Assembly: GCA_027924585.1 (NCBI GenBank)
Contig: BSBM01000386.1
Coordinates: 1,102,001-1,166,000, forward strand
Source of the DNA: Larix kaempferi
Lineage: Eukaryota; Streptophyta; Pinopsida; Pinales; Pinaceae
Length of the DNA stretch: 64,000 nucleotides
Direction: 5' to 3'
Made by a program: the position numbers and the translations under genes. Within the stretch, counting starts at the first letter, position 1. Each line of letters opens with the position of its first letter. The notes under the pieces were generated by a model. That model ran no database searches. It was not told the origin of the DNA and saw only the letters and a list, made by a program, of their open reading frames with translations. Below, piece after piece: positions 43,912 to 56,675 of the stretch.

Positions 43912-44676
43912 TCCAAATTCTTCCGATTTTTCAGTAAATTTTGGCACGCTTGGGCTAATGAATAACTGATTATATGTTTTAGAGGATTCATGACGTGTTG
44001 ATGCAGAAAACATCATGATTTCAAATGCTTGCACGTCGTGCGGAAATCGTGCTCATCATCAGCACAGGTGTAATTCATTTTGACAGATATCCACATGGTT
44101 TGAGTTAATGTGGCATGAATTTGTTATCTACAAGCATATTCAAACACGAAGGACTTAATAAGGTAACCATAACCACTAGAAAAAACCGAGCATCGTCGCC
44201 AGCTGAACAAGCAAGAGGTGTTGAGGGATTCACGGGAAATTAGGGCTTCCTAATTCCGTTGCTAACAGCTAAATTGAAGGTTGGAGGACATCTGTACAAC
44301 CAAGGTGACTCAGCTGTCAGTTTGGGTCGTGATTTCAAACAACAACAATGAAGCAATTTACAGGTATTCCTAAAAAACCAATATAACAGTAAATTTGGGG
44401 CTTTTTCGCCGGAGCTTACTCTGTTCAAATTGATCAAAGGATAGGTTAAATTGTGCTTTTAAACGCAATTTTAACCAGAGAAATAGCTATTTGTTGATGA
44501 TCTGCGATGCCAGGCTGAATGAGGGTTGAAGAGAACAGTTTCATTTTTTATGAAATTTAACCCTGTCAGTGCTGTGAACAACCTGTACATTCAATAGTGT
44601 TTTTAACTTCCAAAATTAATCTCCTGTTCACAAACAATACAAGAGGATACATTCAATTTGCAGTGATTGAAGAATA

Positions 44677-46512
44677 ATGGGCAGGAGTGGTAAAATAAAC
44701 AGAGCTGAACCAACAGATGTAGAATGGGTTGAAAAACTGCCTGAGTGTGTGGAGCTGTTCAAACAAGCTGGTTGGATGGATTTTTTCAGAAAGATTGATG
44801 GATATAATGCAAAGGTGTCTTGCAAGTTTGCCCAGGGTTTCAAGAATGACATGGTGATTTTTGATACTTTGAAATTCAAGCTGACAGTTAAATTAATTTC
44901 AGAAGCCACAGGGATTAAGGATGAGGGCGAACAATGGTTTAAGAAATTGCCCTTTGACTTTGATCCACAGAAATTTCTTTTACCAAATGTCACACCTTAT
45001 TGGAATAAAGGTGTCCTTATCCAAAATATCAAAAAGGAGTGGGTTGGACCAATCAGGATATTACAAAGCTATATTACTTGTGAGGGCAGGTATGCTTTTG
45101 TATACAAATATCATTTTAGATTCCTTCAGCACATGGTGGGGGTGTCCAAGATGAACCTGCCATTCTTCTTTTTGAAGAGTTTACAGAAAATGTCCAACAA
45201 GGTGAAAGGGCCTAAAGATCATTCCTCTCAGTCCATCTTTCACCATGGATTAATCAAGTTGATTATTAGTACTGTCTTGCAGCATGAAGGAAAGACCTGG
45301 GACTTCTTCATCTTTTGGTTTGGTTTTGAAGATCAAAAGTCTAAGAGATAAACAGATAAGGGTAAGGTCTTGTTGAGAAAGTTAGGCCATAAGTCAAAGC
45401 TGGAAGATAAGGAAAAGATCAAAATTGAGGAAGCAGCAGAGCCTGTGGAGGAAGACAATGAACAAAAGACATTCTCAGCTAGCTCTAAAGGCAAATATAC
45501 ACTGTTTGAAGATAAGAAGGAACAGCCTGAACAAAATTTGGCGCCTGTAGCAGATCCTCAGGAAGAGAAAAAGGTTGATATAAAAGTGGTTGTTGTACCT
45601 AAAGAGGAAATTCACACTCAGTCGAGAAGCCCTATCACCATTCTCTCAGATGATGAGAGATATCTATTGGAAGAAGAACAACCTATCTCCAAAATAGAAG
45701 TCAAAGCTGAAATAGAAGAACTTCATACTTTAGATAGCAAAACAACAAGACCTAACAGGAAAAGGAACAAGCTGGAAGTAGTAGAATTGGCTGCTATTCA
45801 GCACCAAGGGAAAGAATTGAAGATGATGGGAGAAGCAACATCCTTTTGGAGACCTAAAACTAGGTCAAAGAACAAGTTGAGATTAAACATGAAGAAATTG
45901 TTGAATCCCAAATTGAATACAAACGAAGTGACCGTCTTAGATGAAGTGTCCATGGATGATGATAAACCAGAAATAGATAAATTGCAACCATGTTTAAAAG
46001 GAGAAACTCATTCAGTCGAAGCAGCAAGTACAGAAAATCAGAATCCTAGTATTGAAGACATAGAATTGTTGATTGAAGAGACAGAAATCTTCAAGAAGCT
46101 TGACATTCCTTGGAGACCTTATGAAGAACAAGATTCTACAATGGATAAATTAGCTAACTCTGACAGGGAAAATTTGCAGAAAACTGTCAAGCAATACAAA
46201 CACCAGATGAATTATATACAAGAGGTCAATGATGGACTAATGATGGCCAACAGAAGGTTAAGAGAAGATCTCCAAGATGTAAATGACAATTTTCAGGAAC
46301 TAGTAGCTGATGCAAAAGAAGCACTTAAAAGAAAAAGAGATGCTGACATTCATTGCACACAGTTGGAGAAGACAGTCCAGGACCTGTAGCAGAAAAACAA
46401 AGAGCTAATCAAAAGGATAAGTGACATGGAGCAGGAGCAGAAGAAGGCTAAGAAGAAAGACCAAGCATCAGATGGTATTGCTCTACTGGCTGAGGTGGCA
46501 AAAGACCTATAA
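44677..46512 (+). pseudogene. Unrecognised coiled-coil gene, copy 2
   Basis: One + strand frame of 611 codons, with in-frame stops only at 45349-45351 (TAA) and 46387-46389 (TAG where copy 1 has Gln). Residues 1-225 form a conserved domain (MGRSGKINR start, GWMDFFRKIDGY, FDTLKFKLTVKL, EGEQWFKKLPFDF, LQSYITCEGRYAFVYKY, MNLPFFFLKSLQKMS). The middle is charged and carries HQGKELKMM and TRSKNKLRLNMKKLLNP. The end is a coiled coil rich in Glu, Lys and Leu (LQKTVKQYKHQM onward) running to the stop. By eye about two-thirds of the N-terminal residues match copy 1. Function unknown. A nucleic-acid-binding or structural role is only a guess from the basic motif. Confidence 0.75.
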
Positions 46513-47229
46513 GACAGTTGTACATGCTATTAGTTGTCATTAGTTAGCAAACAGATTTGTTAATGATATGCTATTTTTAGCATCCTTTGTAACTTTTTAA
46601 AGATTCTGCAATTACTTGACCTCATTGAATAGGTGGAAGGCAGTTAGGGTTAGAGGCCTAACTGATTTTGTAAAAGGATAGTATTTAGAGATGTTAGGAA
46701 GTCATTGAGAGGGTTCGATTTTTGGGAGCTTCAGGAGGTCTCCAGATTATTTTGGTCTGCAGACTTGTTCAGAGCTAAGTACTATGACTCTTGTATGCAT
46801 TTGATGACAGACTATGAAATATATGATACTTATTACCCTTCAGCATATGTTTTAGCTTTATTTTGAGTTTGTGTAACTACTGGACTGATATATTCGTTGC
46901 TGGTTCATGATTTCTTTACTTGTGATGCTTGTCAGCCCTAAATGAACTTTAAGATTATATGCTGATTGTTATTTGTGGATTATATGATGTATCTTTGTCT
47001 TTACTTGTTTATGATTTAGTTTCTTGCTTAGCTGGTGAATGTAATCCCTGATTGACTACCAAATTTATAACCAAGAAAACATCCCAAAAAACCTAAAACC
47101 TAGTTTACTTTGTTGAGTTTTATTTGAGATTGTGTTGGCTTGTTTCTTTAGCCTTAGAAACAATTTCTGGCACAAACACAAGGTATATCAAGTTTTTTGA
47201 AGATTTCAGCCTCTTCAATTAACAGGTCT
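46513..47229 (+). other. 3' flank of coiled-coil gene copy 2
   Basis: About 700 bp between the stop and the right inverted repeat, without coding. Confidence 0.5.
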
Positions 47230-47317
47230 ACAGGGGTGTCTAAAACATGTAATTAGTCATTCATCATTCCAAACGTGCCAAAATTTGCTAAAAAATCGGA
47301 GGAATTTGGAGTCACGA

Positions 47318-47376
47318 TATTCTTGTAGCGCACCTTTGGTGATTTTGAGATCCAGCACTACAAGAATAATTTTAAC
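47318..47376. repeat. Hairpin (ATTCTTGTAGCGC ... GCACTACAAGAAT), copy 3
   Basis: CGATATTCTTGTAGCGC and CAGCACTACAAGAATAA, with a loop containing CACCTTTGGTGATTTTGA, the reverse complement of the loop at 43853. It lies in the right inverted repeat. Confidence 0.9.
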
Positions 47377-47949
47377 ACTGTTTTGGTGTTTTTTCACAGC
47401 CTTTTGTCATTTTGCATAGAGTTCTAAAGCTGTCAGAGTGATGATTATACATGACTATACTTAGAGTATGGTTTATGAACCCATTATTTGATATGGTGAC
47501 TTTTAAACCCTTTAACAAAAACAAACCTAAAGTTTAAAACTTGAAAATTTCACAAGCAAGCCCAAAATTTCATATAAAAACTAAAGAAAATTTCCTAAAA
47601 GAGGGAGAAATCAAAACAATGCAAATAAATAACTTAAAATAAAATGCAAATCAAACAAAATTTGAAGGAACAAATTACTGACTTAACACCATAAACACAT
47701 ATAAAGACTTCAAGAGAGTGTGCAATAGATAGGATGCCCTTGGGCTGATGAATAATTCAATTGAATGAGATGATTACAATCCACAACCACCCACAGGTCC
47801 ACCCATTAAGGGCCTCAATTACCCACCTAGTGGTTTGGCACATGGCCACAAGTGAATATTAGCCAAGATATCTCAACACCCCCCGCCCCTGATTTTCCTC
47901 GTGTATTGGTTTCAGTGCGAAATTAATGTTTTTAATTACTTTGTTGCAG

Positions 47950-50468
47950 TCAGCTGATCGGGGCAAGTCCCCAATGGAGCCTGGGAGGGCGACACCCCCC
48001 TACAGGCAACAGGTATATATACCACATTTTTACTTACCTGCTTCTTTAGAAAGTACATTTGTTTAATTATGATATCAACGTGGCCAATATTTTGTTTGTA
48101 GGCTGAGGGTCGAGGTAAGAGCCCCATGACAGATGATATGTCGACAGATGTTAGCACGCCACGCTCATCGGGTCATGAGCAGGTATATAGCACATTGTGA
48201 ATTTCAGAAACTGTATTTATACATATTTATGTTATCTAATTATATGAATGATTTCAAATTGATATTAATGTTTTCTATTTTTATGTCGGATGATACATAT
48301 CTATAGATGGATCCAAAGGATATGGATTTGGGGCACATTCTTGATGATGTTGACCTCAAGAATTCAAAGAATATCCAGGATGCAGTTCAAAAAGAAAAAA
48401 CAAAATTAAATCAGGAGGTCGTTAATCTGCTTATATCGAATACGCAAATGACGCAGGATGAGACTCAAGCAAAGATAGATCGTGTTTTGCTTAAAGTAAA
48501 GCGCTTGGATGTAAGCTGCAAACTCTTTCATTATAAGTCTATTCCAAATGCAATTTTTTTTCCTATTCGTATATGAGTAACTAAAATATTATTTGTTTCT
48601 ACAGGAATATTTTTTCCCCGGTGAGAGGCATGCTGGTACCATTAAGCCTGACACCCCCTTCGCCACTGATCATGTATCGTTGCCGTCTGGCCAGTCGGAA
48701 ACACAAAATGAGACACCCCAGACGGAACACGTGAGTGCCGATGAGGATCAGGGGCCAGTACATGGAAAAGAGCATGACTTTGATGCTGCCGTCCCAGCAT
48801 TTCCTGGATCTTTCCGTGTCACTAGCACGGGAACATTTGAGACTACTTTTTTGGTGGACGAAGATCTCATTCCCTACAAGATGGAGAAGATTCCAGGTAC
48901 TATTTACAAAATGTTTTAACTATATATTATAATTTTATTGGAATGTAATTATGCATCATTCTTTTTACACTAATTAACACATACTCGTTTTTGTAGGAAA
49001 TGATGTCTTTTATAAACATCTTAATGATTGGTCTTTAGAGTTGTTTGGGCCCACTATCCGCACATGGTGGAACCGGCAGAGTAAAGTTTTAAAAGATGAG
49101 CTTATTTCTCGCTTGGTTGGGTTTTTTGGTGCCAAAACCTTCAACCAAAAAAAGGTTCTCGAAAAAGCTGGCCAACATTTACATTATGTACGGGAGCAAT
49201 ATCGGAACAACTTAGCAAATAATCCAAAGTATGAGCGCCCTCCGATGATTCCAACAACGGAGTGGAAAGGCTTGCTGGATGATGCAAGGGAGAAAGCTAC
49301 GAAAATAGCTGGCAAGCCAGTACCCGAGTCAGCTAGAAGGTATGCAATACTTTCAGCAATGCAATTATATGTTTATTACACTTTATTTTCCATTTTTTTG
49401 CAATGTCTAATGTATTTAAAAATACTTTTATAGGCTACCAGATACATCGAAGGCCACCCAGGAAAGAATAGAAAAACATGGGCAACACAAGCTTGGCCCT
49501 GGTGGATATTCCAACCTGCAAGCACGAATCGTAAGTATGATCAATAATTATTTTATTGTATAGAAATTATAGATTGCATTTAAAATTGTTTTCATGATGA
49601 TATAACAACAACAATGATGATCTAATTGAAAATTACAGGCTCAAAGATTCCACGATTTGCCAACGGAGGAAGACATGAGGATCGGCTACCAACACGGGTT
49701 TTCAGGTGTTGTTGAACATCGAACAAGCAGTAGTGGTAGCCAAGCAAATTCTTCCAGTGATCCATCCTGCGAACAGGTAACTACAATAAACAAATTCTAT
49801 TTAAGCTTGATTCATTGTGTTCTATATTCATTAATAAACTAGTACATAAAATATTGAGTCTCTTTGTGTTAAGCCGCACAACGAAAGTAGAGAAAATGCA
49901 GAGGATGGAGGAGAAAGAGATATTGAAGTTCATGTTGATCGAAATCCAGGTAATAAATATGCTAGTGTTAAAAAAAAACTAGCATGGATTAAAGTCTCAA
50001 ATATTAAATTGCAAATACTATATTGTTTTAAGTGTTGATGTTTTAATGAAGAGGGTCTTCATGTGCAACTTGAGGCAGCAGCAGAAGATCAAACGCAGGA
50101 AATTCATGTCACCCATGAGTTGCCAGGTACAAAGCACCGCTCTAATGTTTTTTTCTTAATGAAGGACTTACAATGATTATAATAGTAAAAACACGTCAAG
50201 CAATTAATATTTCTTCATTTTTCCAGTACATCCTGGCACCTTACAGCAGCCGCATACACGTCGTGAGCACACGACCCGTCGACAAACACGATCACAGGCA
50301 GCTACAGAGGGCATAGGAAACAAAAAACAATTGGTAGAAGAGGATGTCACACTTAGAGAATTTGTGGAGAGAAAAAAGCGTCAAAAAAGTAGTGATTGTA
50401 ATAAGTACACTATTACATTATTTTTTTATGCATTGTCCTCGGATATTATTTTTGATATTATGGAGTAA
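47950..50468 (+). CDS. TNPA-like / Transposase_24-type second CACTA gene, about 10 visible exons
   Basis: Exons by GT-AG sites: 47950-48012, 48102-48182, 48307-48510, 48605-48896, 48997-49339, 49434-49530, 49639-49775, 49874-49949, 50052-50126, 50227-50468 (TAA). The 48997-49339 exon carries the plant transposase (Ptta/En/Spm, PF03004-like) domain with IRTWWNRQSKVLKDELI and PPMIPTTEWKGLL. The next exon resembles the usual HKLGPGGY block. A basic tail with RREHTTRRQTRSQA may bind DNA or act as a nuclear signal. In En/Spm, TNPA binds the subterminal repeats and regulates transposition. No stop interrupts the exons I can see, unlike the TNPD-like gene. The true first exon is uncertain: an ATG is at 48307, but two spliced exons precede it. 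Confidence 0.7.
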
Positions 50469-50660
50469 TGTCTTCAACTATGTATTTTTTTCTATGTACG
50501 AATGAATGAATGAATGAGTTAATTAATGAATGCTATAAACTAATTAATGATCGAATGCACGTAATTCCTTTAAGACAAGAAACTCACGATGTTCACACAA
50601 AAGATCATTTATTTCCAAGCACGTGCATTGGGTATGGGGAATTGAGAGTGATGTGAGGGG
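50469..50660 (+). other. 3' flank of the TNPA-like gene
   Basis: Non-coding, with GAATGAATGAATGA and TTAATTAATGAATG runs near 50500-50530. Confidence 0.5.
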
Positions 50661-50760
50661 GGGGAGGGGCCATATGAGCTTCCACCTTCACGTGGTTGGC
50701 CCTGTTTAGTAGAGAATATTAAACTATTCTCGAAACAGAGAGGAGCTCAATAAGGTAAAA
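50650..50760 (+). repeat. 3' motif shared with the TNPD-like gene
   Basis: GTGATGTGAGGGGGGGGAGG, GAGCTTCCACCTTCACGTGG and TAGAGAATATTAAACTATTC match 40732-40835. Both copies lie just after the last exon of a CACTA gene. Confidence 0.85.
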
Positions 50761-50770
50761 TGCATGCATT

Positions 50771-50851
50771 ATTACAATGTTTCTTTCTGATACTTCACAT
50801 TATTACAATGTTTCTTTCTGATACTTCACATTATTACAATGTTTCTTTCTT
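50771..50851. repeat. 31-bp tandem repeat, about 2.6 copies
   Basis: Unit ATTACAATGTTTCTTTCTGA plus TACTTCACATT, starting at 50771, 50802 and 50833. Confidence 0.95.
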
Positions 50852-53218
50852 CTAGCTAACTATAGACATGCATTTTCTTTAAACTGCAGAGTGAGAATCT
50901 TGATGGGCTGGAGCTTTCTGGTTTGGAAGATCTTCAAAGTCTCAGGATGAGGATCGTTGGAATCCATTCTGTGCATCAATACCTCAACATCTTTTGCAAA
51001 CTCTACATCCAGCTCCAAATCCACAAATATGAAGAGGTACCCATCCTTCAATTTAATTTAGGTTTTCTTTTGATTTTTCAATGTGAAGTAGAAAAGAAGG
51101 GTTCAGTAAATCATTCCCAAGAAATAGATGAAAGCCAGTGGATGAACAACAGGCCTGTAGCAGAGGTATTGAGGTTTTATATAGTCTTAGTGTGTTGCAA
51201 CTAACGAAGTTCCTAAGGTAAATTTCATGGTAGTTCTCACCATTGATAATCTGGAATTGGTTTGCTAATATGATTAGTGGGTTGTCATTAGATGTTCATA
51301 AGGTGGAGCTTGCAAATCTAAATAATGGTGATTTGTCATTCTTTAAACCATTTCATCTGTCCCAGGGTATAGAAGACCCTAGATTCTCCTGTTAACCAGC
51401 ACAAGGTCATGTTGTCAACAAACCCAGTGAGGACTTGTGATGATCGAGAAATACAATACGGTAAGTCTTGTATTTTTGTCCTATTTTTAAATTAATAATT
51501 TAATATATGTGGTGGCTTTGATTGAAATTGCCCATAACACTGACTTATGCATAGCTGAGACCTGCTTTTGAATATTCTGTCATATGTAGTTATGTATGGA
51601 AGGGCTTGGTATGAATGGATGACATGTGTACTATATGTGTAGTATGCTTCCTCTTGCAATTGCTATGCGTGTAGAACTCTGTTGTTCCTGACCTCTGCTG
51701 TTGATATTATCCTAGTTATAGCTGTAACAAAAGTGTATTTTCAAGGTATTTGAGGGAAGTTCCAACAGCTTCTCATGTTTGCAATTGGGATTATACCATC
51801 TGGACATCCAATTGGAATGGGATCAAAGTAAGAATTTCTTATTCTTCATGTTTGTTTGAACATCATTCTTCATTTGTCCCACAAAGTTTAAAGGGATTGA
51901 AATGAGATGCCCCCCCCTTCCTCTTCTCAAATTCATGGGTGCTGTTATCACTCCGTAATTTCTTGAGGCTATGTTCAAGAAACCCAAAGGTAACCCACAA
52001 CCAATATTTAGGATGACTGTCTGACTCAGCCAACCAGAGAGGGCTCTCTCTTTGTCACTGTATGATAAATGTATCAAGGAATAGGAGAAACAAGGCCAGA
52101 TTCTCAAGGTAACAAGTGTTTTCAATGGTGATCAGGGTGTTGGGAAAGTTCAAGAGTAAAGAACATTGGGAAATGGAGTCAAGGATTGAGGCTTAAATCA
52201 AATGAAAGAGTAAATCAGGTCACAGAGGTTTAAGGCCTTTTGCATGCATTTTGCACAGATCATTAAACTTTAAAGGTGATAGCAGAAGGTAGAGAATTGA
52301 TTGTTTATTTTTAGGAGCATGTGACTATGAATTCCTTAAATAAACAGGAAAGACTTATGAAAGACAGGGAAAAGTAAATTATAATAGAGCACCAGAACAC
52401 CAACGATGAATTCTATTACAGTTTATCTTTCAATGGTATTTACTGTAAATACTGTGGAGCATGGAAACATGAATTCCAAAGATTTAAATTAACAGTAAAG
52501 AAGAGGAAATAACACAGATGAATGAATTTCACATAGAATACATTCTGCAACAAAACTTGGAAGAAATCTTAAACATAAGAAAACCTGTATGTCTGTTCTT
52601 TCATTGAAGTTCACAAAATCCCAGATACAAGAGTCTTTTCTTCTTTACAATATGAATTTCTTCGACCAAAGACCAACCCTCTCCCTATCGAAGTAGGGTC
52701 TATTTGCAGTTAATCTATTCAAAGGAGAGATGCAAAAAACTAGGAAACAGTTACATACGTGGGATCATGTCCCAGCAAAATAGCTTAAATCCTATCTTCT
52801 AAAACAGATGGCAGAGTGACCATTTATTACATAACCAACTCTACAAAAAGAAATGACAGCTGTATGAATATTTATGAGGTCGATAATCCTTTTAGGATCA
52901 ACAATATCCTATTCATTTCCTAGATGGAAAGAGATATCATTGATGTTTTCTAATAATTTTATCCTTCAAAGGCGCATACTGTCTGAACAGGCTCGCTTGA
53001 TTTCAGGCTCGCTTGATTAACTTGTCATCTTCCTCTGAATATTTCCAAAACAACTGTAAATAAAGTATCTGTGTGACTGTTGCTTACTGTAGTAACTGCA
53101 GACAGCAAGCTAGCATCATGGACTCCCTAAAACATCTTCTGCAGGATCTAAACTTTATAGTTCTTAGCAACAGTATCAAATATATGACAACCTTGACTTA
53201 CTTATGCTTCACGGACAT
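50852..53218. other. Spacer without recognised gene
   Basis: About 2.4 kb. A + strand open stretch at 50890-51040, preceded by an AAACTGCAG acceptor-like site, has a coding look (Leu/Glu-rich) and could be a captured host exon. I could not assign it. The rest shows nothing coding. Confidence 0.5.
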
Positions 53219-56200
53219 CTAACTGGCACTTCCTGGACCTGAACTTGGTATAAGAACTCGTGCTCCCACCCTGAATACTTCATTCCAAGCATCATCCTTT
53301 GGAACAGAAGCATCAGATAATTCTTCCATCAGCACATCAAGCTCTATTAAAAGACCTTCTGTAAAGACATGCAATTTAGATTTAACCTCCCTGAAAAGTA
53401 ATGGAAGTTCGAAGTCCTGCCTCATTTTGCTTACTACCACCATGCCTTTAAGTCCTTTTACCATATCATTAAATTTGCTATGGTCTGATCTGGCTTTAAT
53501 AAACATTTCTTTATATTCAGGCCATGCTATTGGCATATTCTCATCATCCCAAAAGGATGGTAAACCATAACCAATCAATGGTAAAAAGGCTTGCTTGAAC
53601 TCCTGCACTTGCTTTTTAATGTGGGACATCTTTCCTCTGACTGAATTCAACAGAGTATATTTCTGCAACACCCTCCTAGCATCTACTAACAGAACAGTTC
53701 TGTTACTCACTTTTAAAACCTGTAACTCAGAAGCAGGAGCTTTACTGAGGAAAATAATTGTGTTTTGAGCTACCTCTTGAGTTCTGTTAATTAACTTTTC
53801 CTCAGCTAATTTACATTTGTTGGATGCCACTACCAATGCCTTCTCATGCTCCTCCACAATGATCAATTGAGGCCAGAAAGCATTGATATCTGCTATCAAT
53901 TCATCCCAAAGCAAATGCTTTGCACCTTCCAGTGGCAGAACTCCCTTGGTTTTCTCTTTCAACTTATAAATCTTATCTTTCAGTTTATCATTTTCTTCTT
54001 TGAGCTTGATGATTTCCTGCTCTCTAGGATCCTGAGCTTTAATCTCTTCAATCTGCAGTTTAAGTTCAGAAATTGTGTCCTGTAAGTCTGAAACCTTCTC
54101 CTTGAAATTCTCAATTTCAGCTTCATGTACAGACATATCTACAATGTCATGTATGATCTGGTCAATTGGTGACAAAGGACTAGTTCCCCTGTTTGATTTC
54201 AATTGTTCAATTTCTTGAAGCAATTTACCTTTCTCTTTCTCCAATGCCTCTTTCTGCTCCTGAAGGACTAGAATTTTGGCATTATCTTCCACAGCCTTTG
54301 CATTCAAACCAGCTATCTCTTCATGCAACTTAACCAAATTAGGTGAAGGTGTAGTATCAACATTAACATTTACCCCTTTAGCCCTCCTTCTAACTGTCTT
54401 AACAGTTTTGACTTTGACTGTTGGCTGGGTTTCTGCCCCTTGTGCAGGTGGCAACTCTTTATATGAAGCCAGCTCAGTTTGTAAATAAGCCACCTGTGTA
54501 GACCATGCTTTGTTTGCAGCTTTCTCCTGCTTCAGGTGAGCTTCCAATTTTTTTATTTTCTGCACTGCATTCTTATGTGCCAAGGTCTCCCTAGTCAAGT
54601 CAGCATAAAGGACTTCACTGGCTTATTTGTGGAACCAAATCTTGTAAGGAGTTGGTAATTGATCCATTTCTAAACGAATCTCAGAAGCATTTTCATCATT
54701 AGTGATGGCCAAACTTAAAGATCTAGTTGCTGAATCCCTCACTGTCATCAATGTTGTCTTCATATCTGATTTTTCTTTGAGTTGATTCAATTTTTTTTGC
54801 TCTTGCATCACAGACTCATTTCTCTGATCAATGTAATGTTTGAGGAGACTCTGCTTGTTTTGAAATTGACCTTCAGCAACTGCAACATAGCTATATTTCT
54901 TGTATTGCACGACCGGTACAGGGGGTGGTTTACTGCTTTCTTTAGGTTTTGCAGTAGTATTTTCAACTCTGGTCTGTGATACTTCTTCTTGAATAATAGT
55001 AGGGGTGATAACTAGATCCCTTATCAACTCAACATCAATGATCTATGTACCCATGGCAGTTTTCAGCTTTTTAGATGTCTCAGGTTCCTTTGTATCCATC
55101 TCTGTGGCCTCTGGTTCTGACCTTTTCTTGGTAGATATATGCTCCACTTTTCCCTGTGCAGTATTTGACTGTGAAAAATCTATATGATCTCTAGCCTCTA
55201 CAATCTCCTTTAAAGGCTCACTGATCCAGATCTGATCATATATAAGAGAATTGGCCTCTCCCATCCAAGTTTCAGCCTGACTGTGCTGAAATATACCTCT
55301 GCCATACTCCTGTCTCCTTTGTGAAATAACATGTTTAGGGTCATATTTTACAGGTGGTACTTGAGGGAAATCAAGCTGCTTCAGAACTTCTTCAATAATG
55401 GGCAATGCTGCTTCCTTCTTTAAAATGAAATTTCCCACAGTCATAGGATATTTTATCCATGAACTCCTTTTCAATGATGGGGCAGTGAAATGTTCTTTAT
55501 CTGCAGAGATCCTTTCCCTCATTACCTCTAAAGCAAATACATTGGTTGTTAAAAATATAGGCAACACATATGGTGATCCAGTGAATCCAAAGACTCTGAC
55601 AAGGGAGAAGTTTTTTGCATCTCCAATCAAATCAGGGTTTAGGATTTCTTTCAAGTCATTTGAAATTCTGTTGATCTCTGGATTAAACACTCTGAACAGA
55701 TTAAGTACGATCAAATCCATGAATTTGGCATAAGACCAGGCATGGTAAAATGGTGAAGAAGGAGGCCATTCCTTGAAGGTTTCTGAGTCTGTAATGGCTA
55801 GTGCTCCTAACTTAGCATGAATTATCAAAGCATTTAAGTATGCCTGATACCTGAAATGATAGATTTTGGAGAAATTGGACAGCTGAAAACACATTTCTTT
55901 GGCAAAATATTCATCAAACCTAAGGGGTGTTGTTCCAGGTCTATCTAGGTATAGGAAAATTCCTAACATTGCTTTAGTTACCTCTGAACTAGTGTCTGAC
56001 CCTAAAATTTGACTTAATAGGGTTACAGCGGCAGCAATAACTGGTAAACAAAGTTTAGATGAAAAAGGAACAGACAGGTTCTCCACTGGTTTCAACAAAA
56101 CCTTCTGATACATTCGTTCTTTATCCTCACTAGAAACTTTCTTGTAAATCTGGGATATTTCAGCTTCATTAAAAGAGATAGAAGTTGAAACGAAATCAGC

Positions 56201-56533
56201 AGAATATTTCAGGGTTTCCCTAAGGGTTTGAGGGTCTACTTTGCAGATAATTTGGTCACCCTGGTAATTCATAATTACTCCCTCTGAGGTTGAAAAATTT
56301 TCAGCACATAAGGATACAAATTCCGAGCAACTAGGTAAAGGATACAATGACGTAGAAGGGATCAAAGTACTGTACAATTTGGTATGGAACTCGGAATTGA
56401 CAAGGGAAGCAGTACTGAGGTCATTGTGACTGGTAATGATATCAATGGGTTTTGAAATTGGGTCATATACATCCCAGAAACGGTCAGAAATCAAGTCTTC
56501 GGAGGAATCTAAGGTTTTTACAGTGGTAAACAT
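53219..56533 (-). pseudogene. Large unrecognised coiled-coil gene, third and distant member
   Basis: A single - strand frame of about 1,105 codons from ATG at 56533 to the stop at 53219, with only two in-frame stops (55043-55045 and 54623-54625). Residues 1-400 form a globular region with a Leu/Ile-rich core (LCLPVIAAAVTLLSQILG, RFDEYFAKEMCFQLSNFS, HFRYQAYLNALI). A basic-acidic linker with KKRSEPEATEMD and a Pro-rich stretch follows, then more than 300 residues of coiled coil (KIKKLEAHLKQEKAANKAWS onward), broken by a basic TVKTVRRRAKG segment, and a C-terminal globular part. The architecture and a few spaced motifs recall the other two coiled-coil genes, but homology is only suspected. It lies next to the right end of the CACTA element, on the opposite strand to the CACTA genes. 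Function unknown. Confidence 0.7.
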
Positions 56534-56675
56534 GGTGAAAGCAGGTAATTCAACAGAGGAATACTCAGAAATTGTGTACCTGAGGGTAAGGGCTGACTGT
56601 AGTTACTCACAGTTCAAATGTTGATAGAATATCTGGTATTTGTAGCAGCCGAACCAATCGAACCTTGATCTCCGA

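Larger units (their letters stand above)
43691..47710 (+). mobile_element. Putative long-inverted-repeat element carrying coiled-coil gene copy 2
   Basis: The left flank at about 43699-44000 aligns with the reverse complement of about 47230-47527: TTAAAAG with TCAC near the outside, CACCAAAACAGTGTTAA, the hairpin, AATTTTGGCACG, and a block ending near ATGTTTTAGA. So the gene is bracketed by inverted repeats of at least 300 bp. The right side continues with an A-rich segment to about 47710 that copy 1 also has, but the left side does not, so the left end is diverged or truncated. No target duplication could be defined. Long inverted repeats recall Mutator-like or foldback elements, but no transposase of those groups is present. 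Confidence 0.55.

Noticed and set aside
50888-51040. Possible MADS-box K-domain exon (Leu/Glu-rich, ENLDGLEL-like start after an acceptor-like AG)
   Set aside because: The resemblance covers about 15 residues only and the following sequence does not continue the K-box pattern. Left as an unassigned open stretch.
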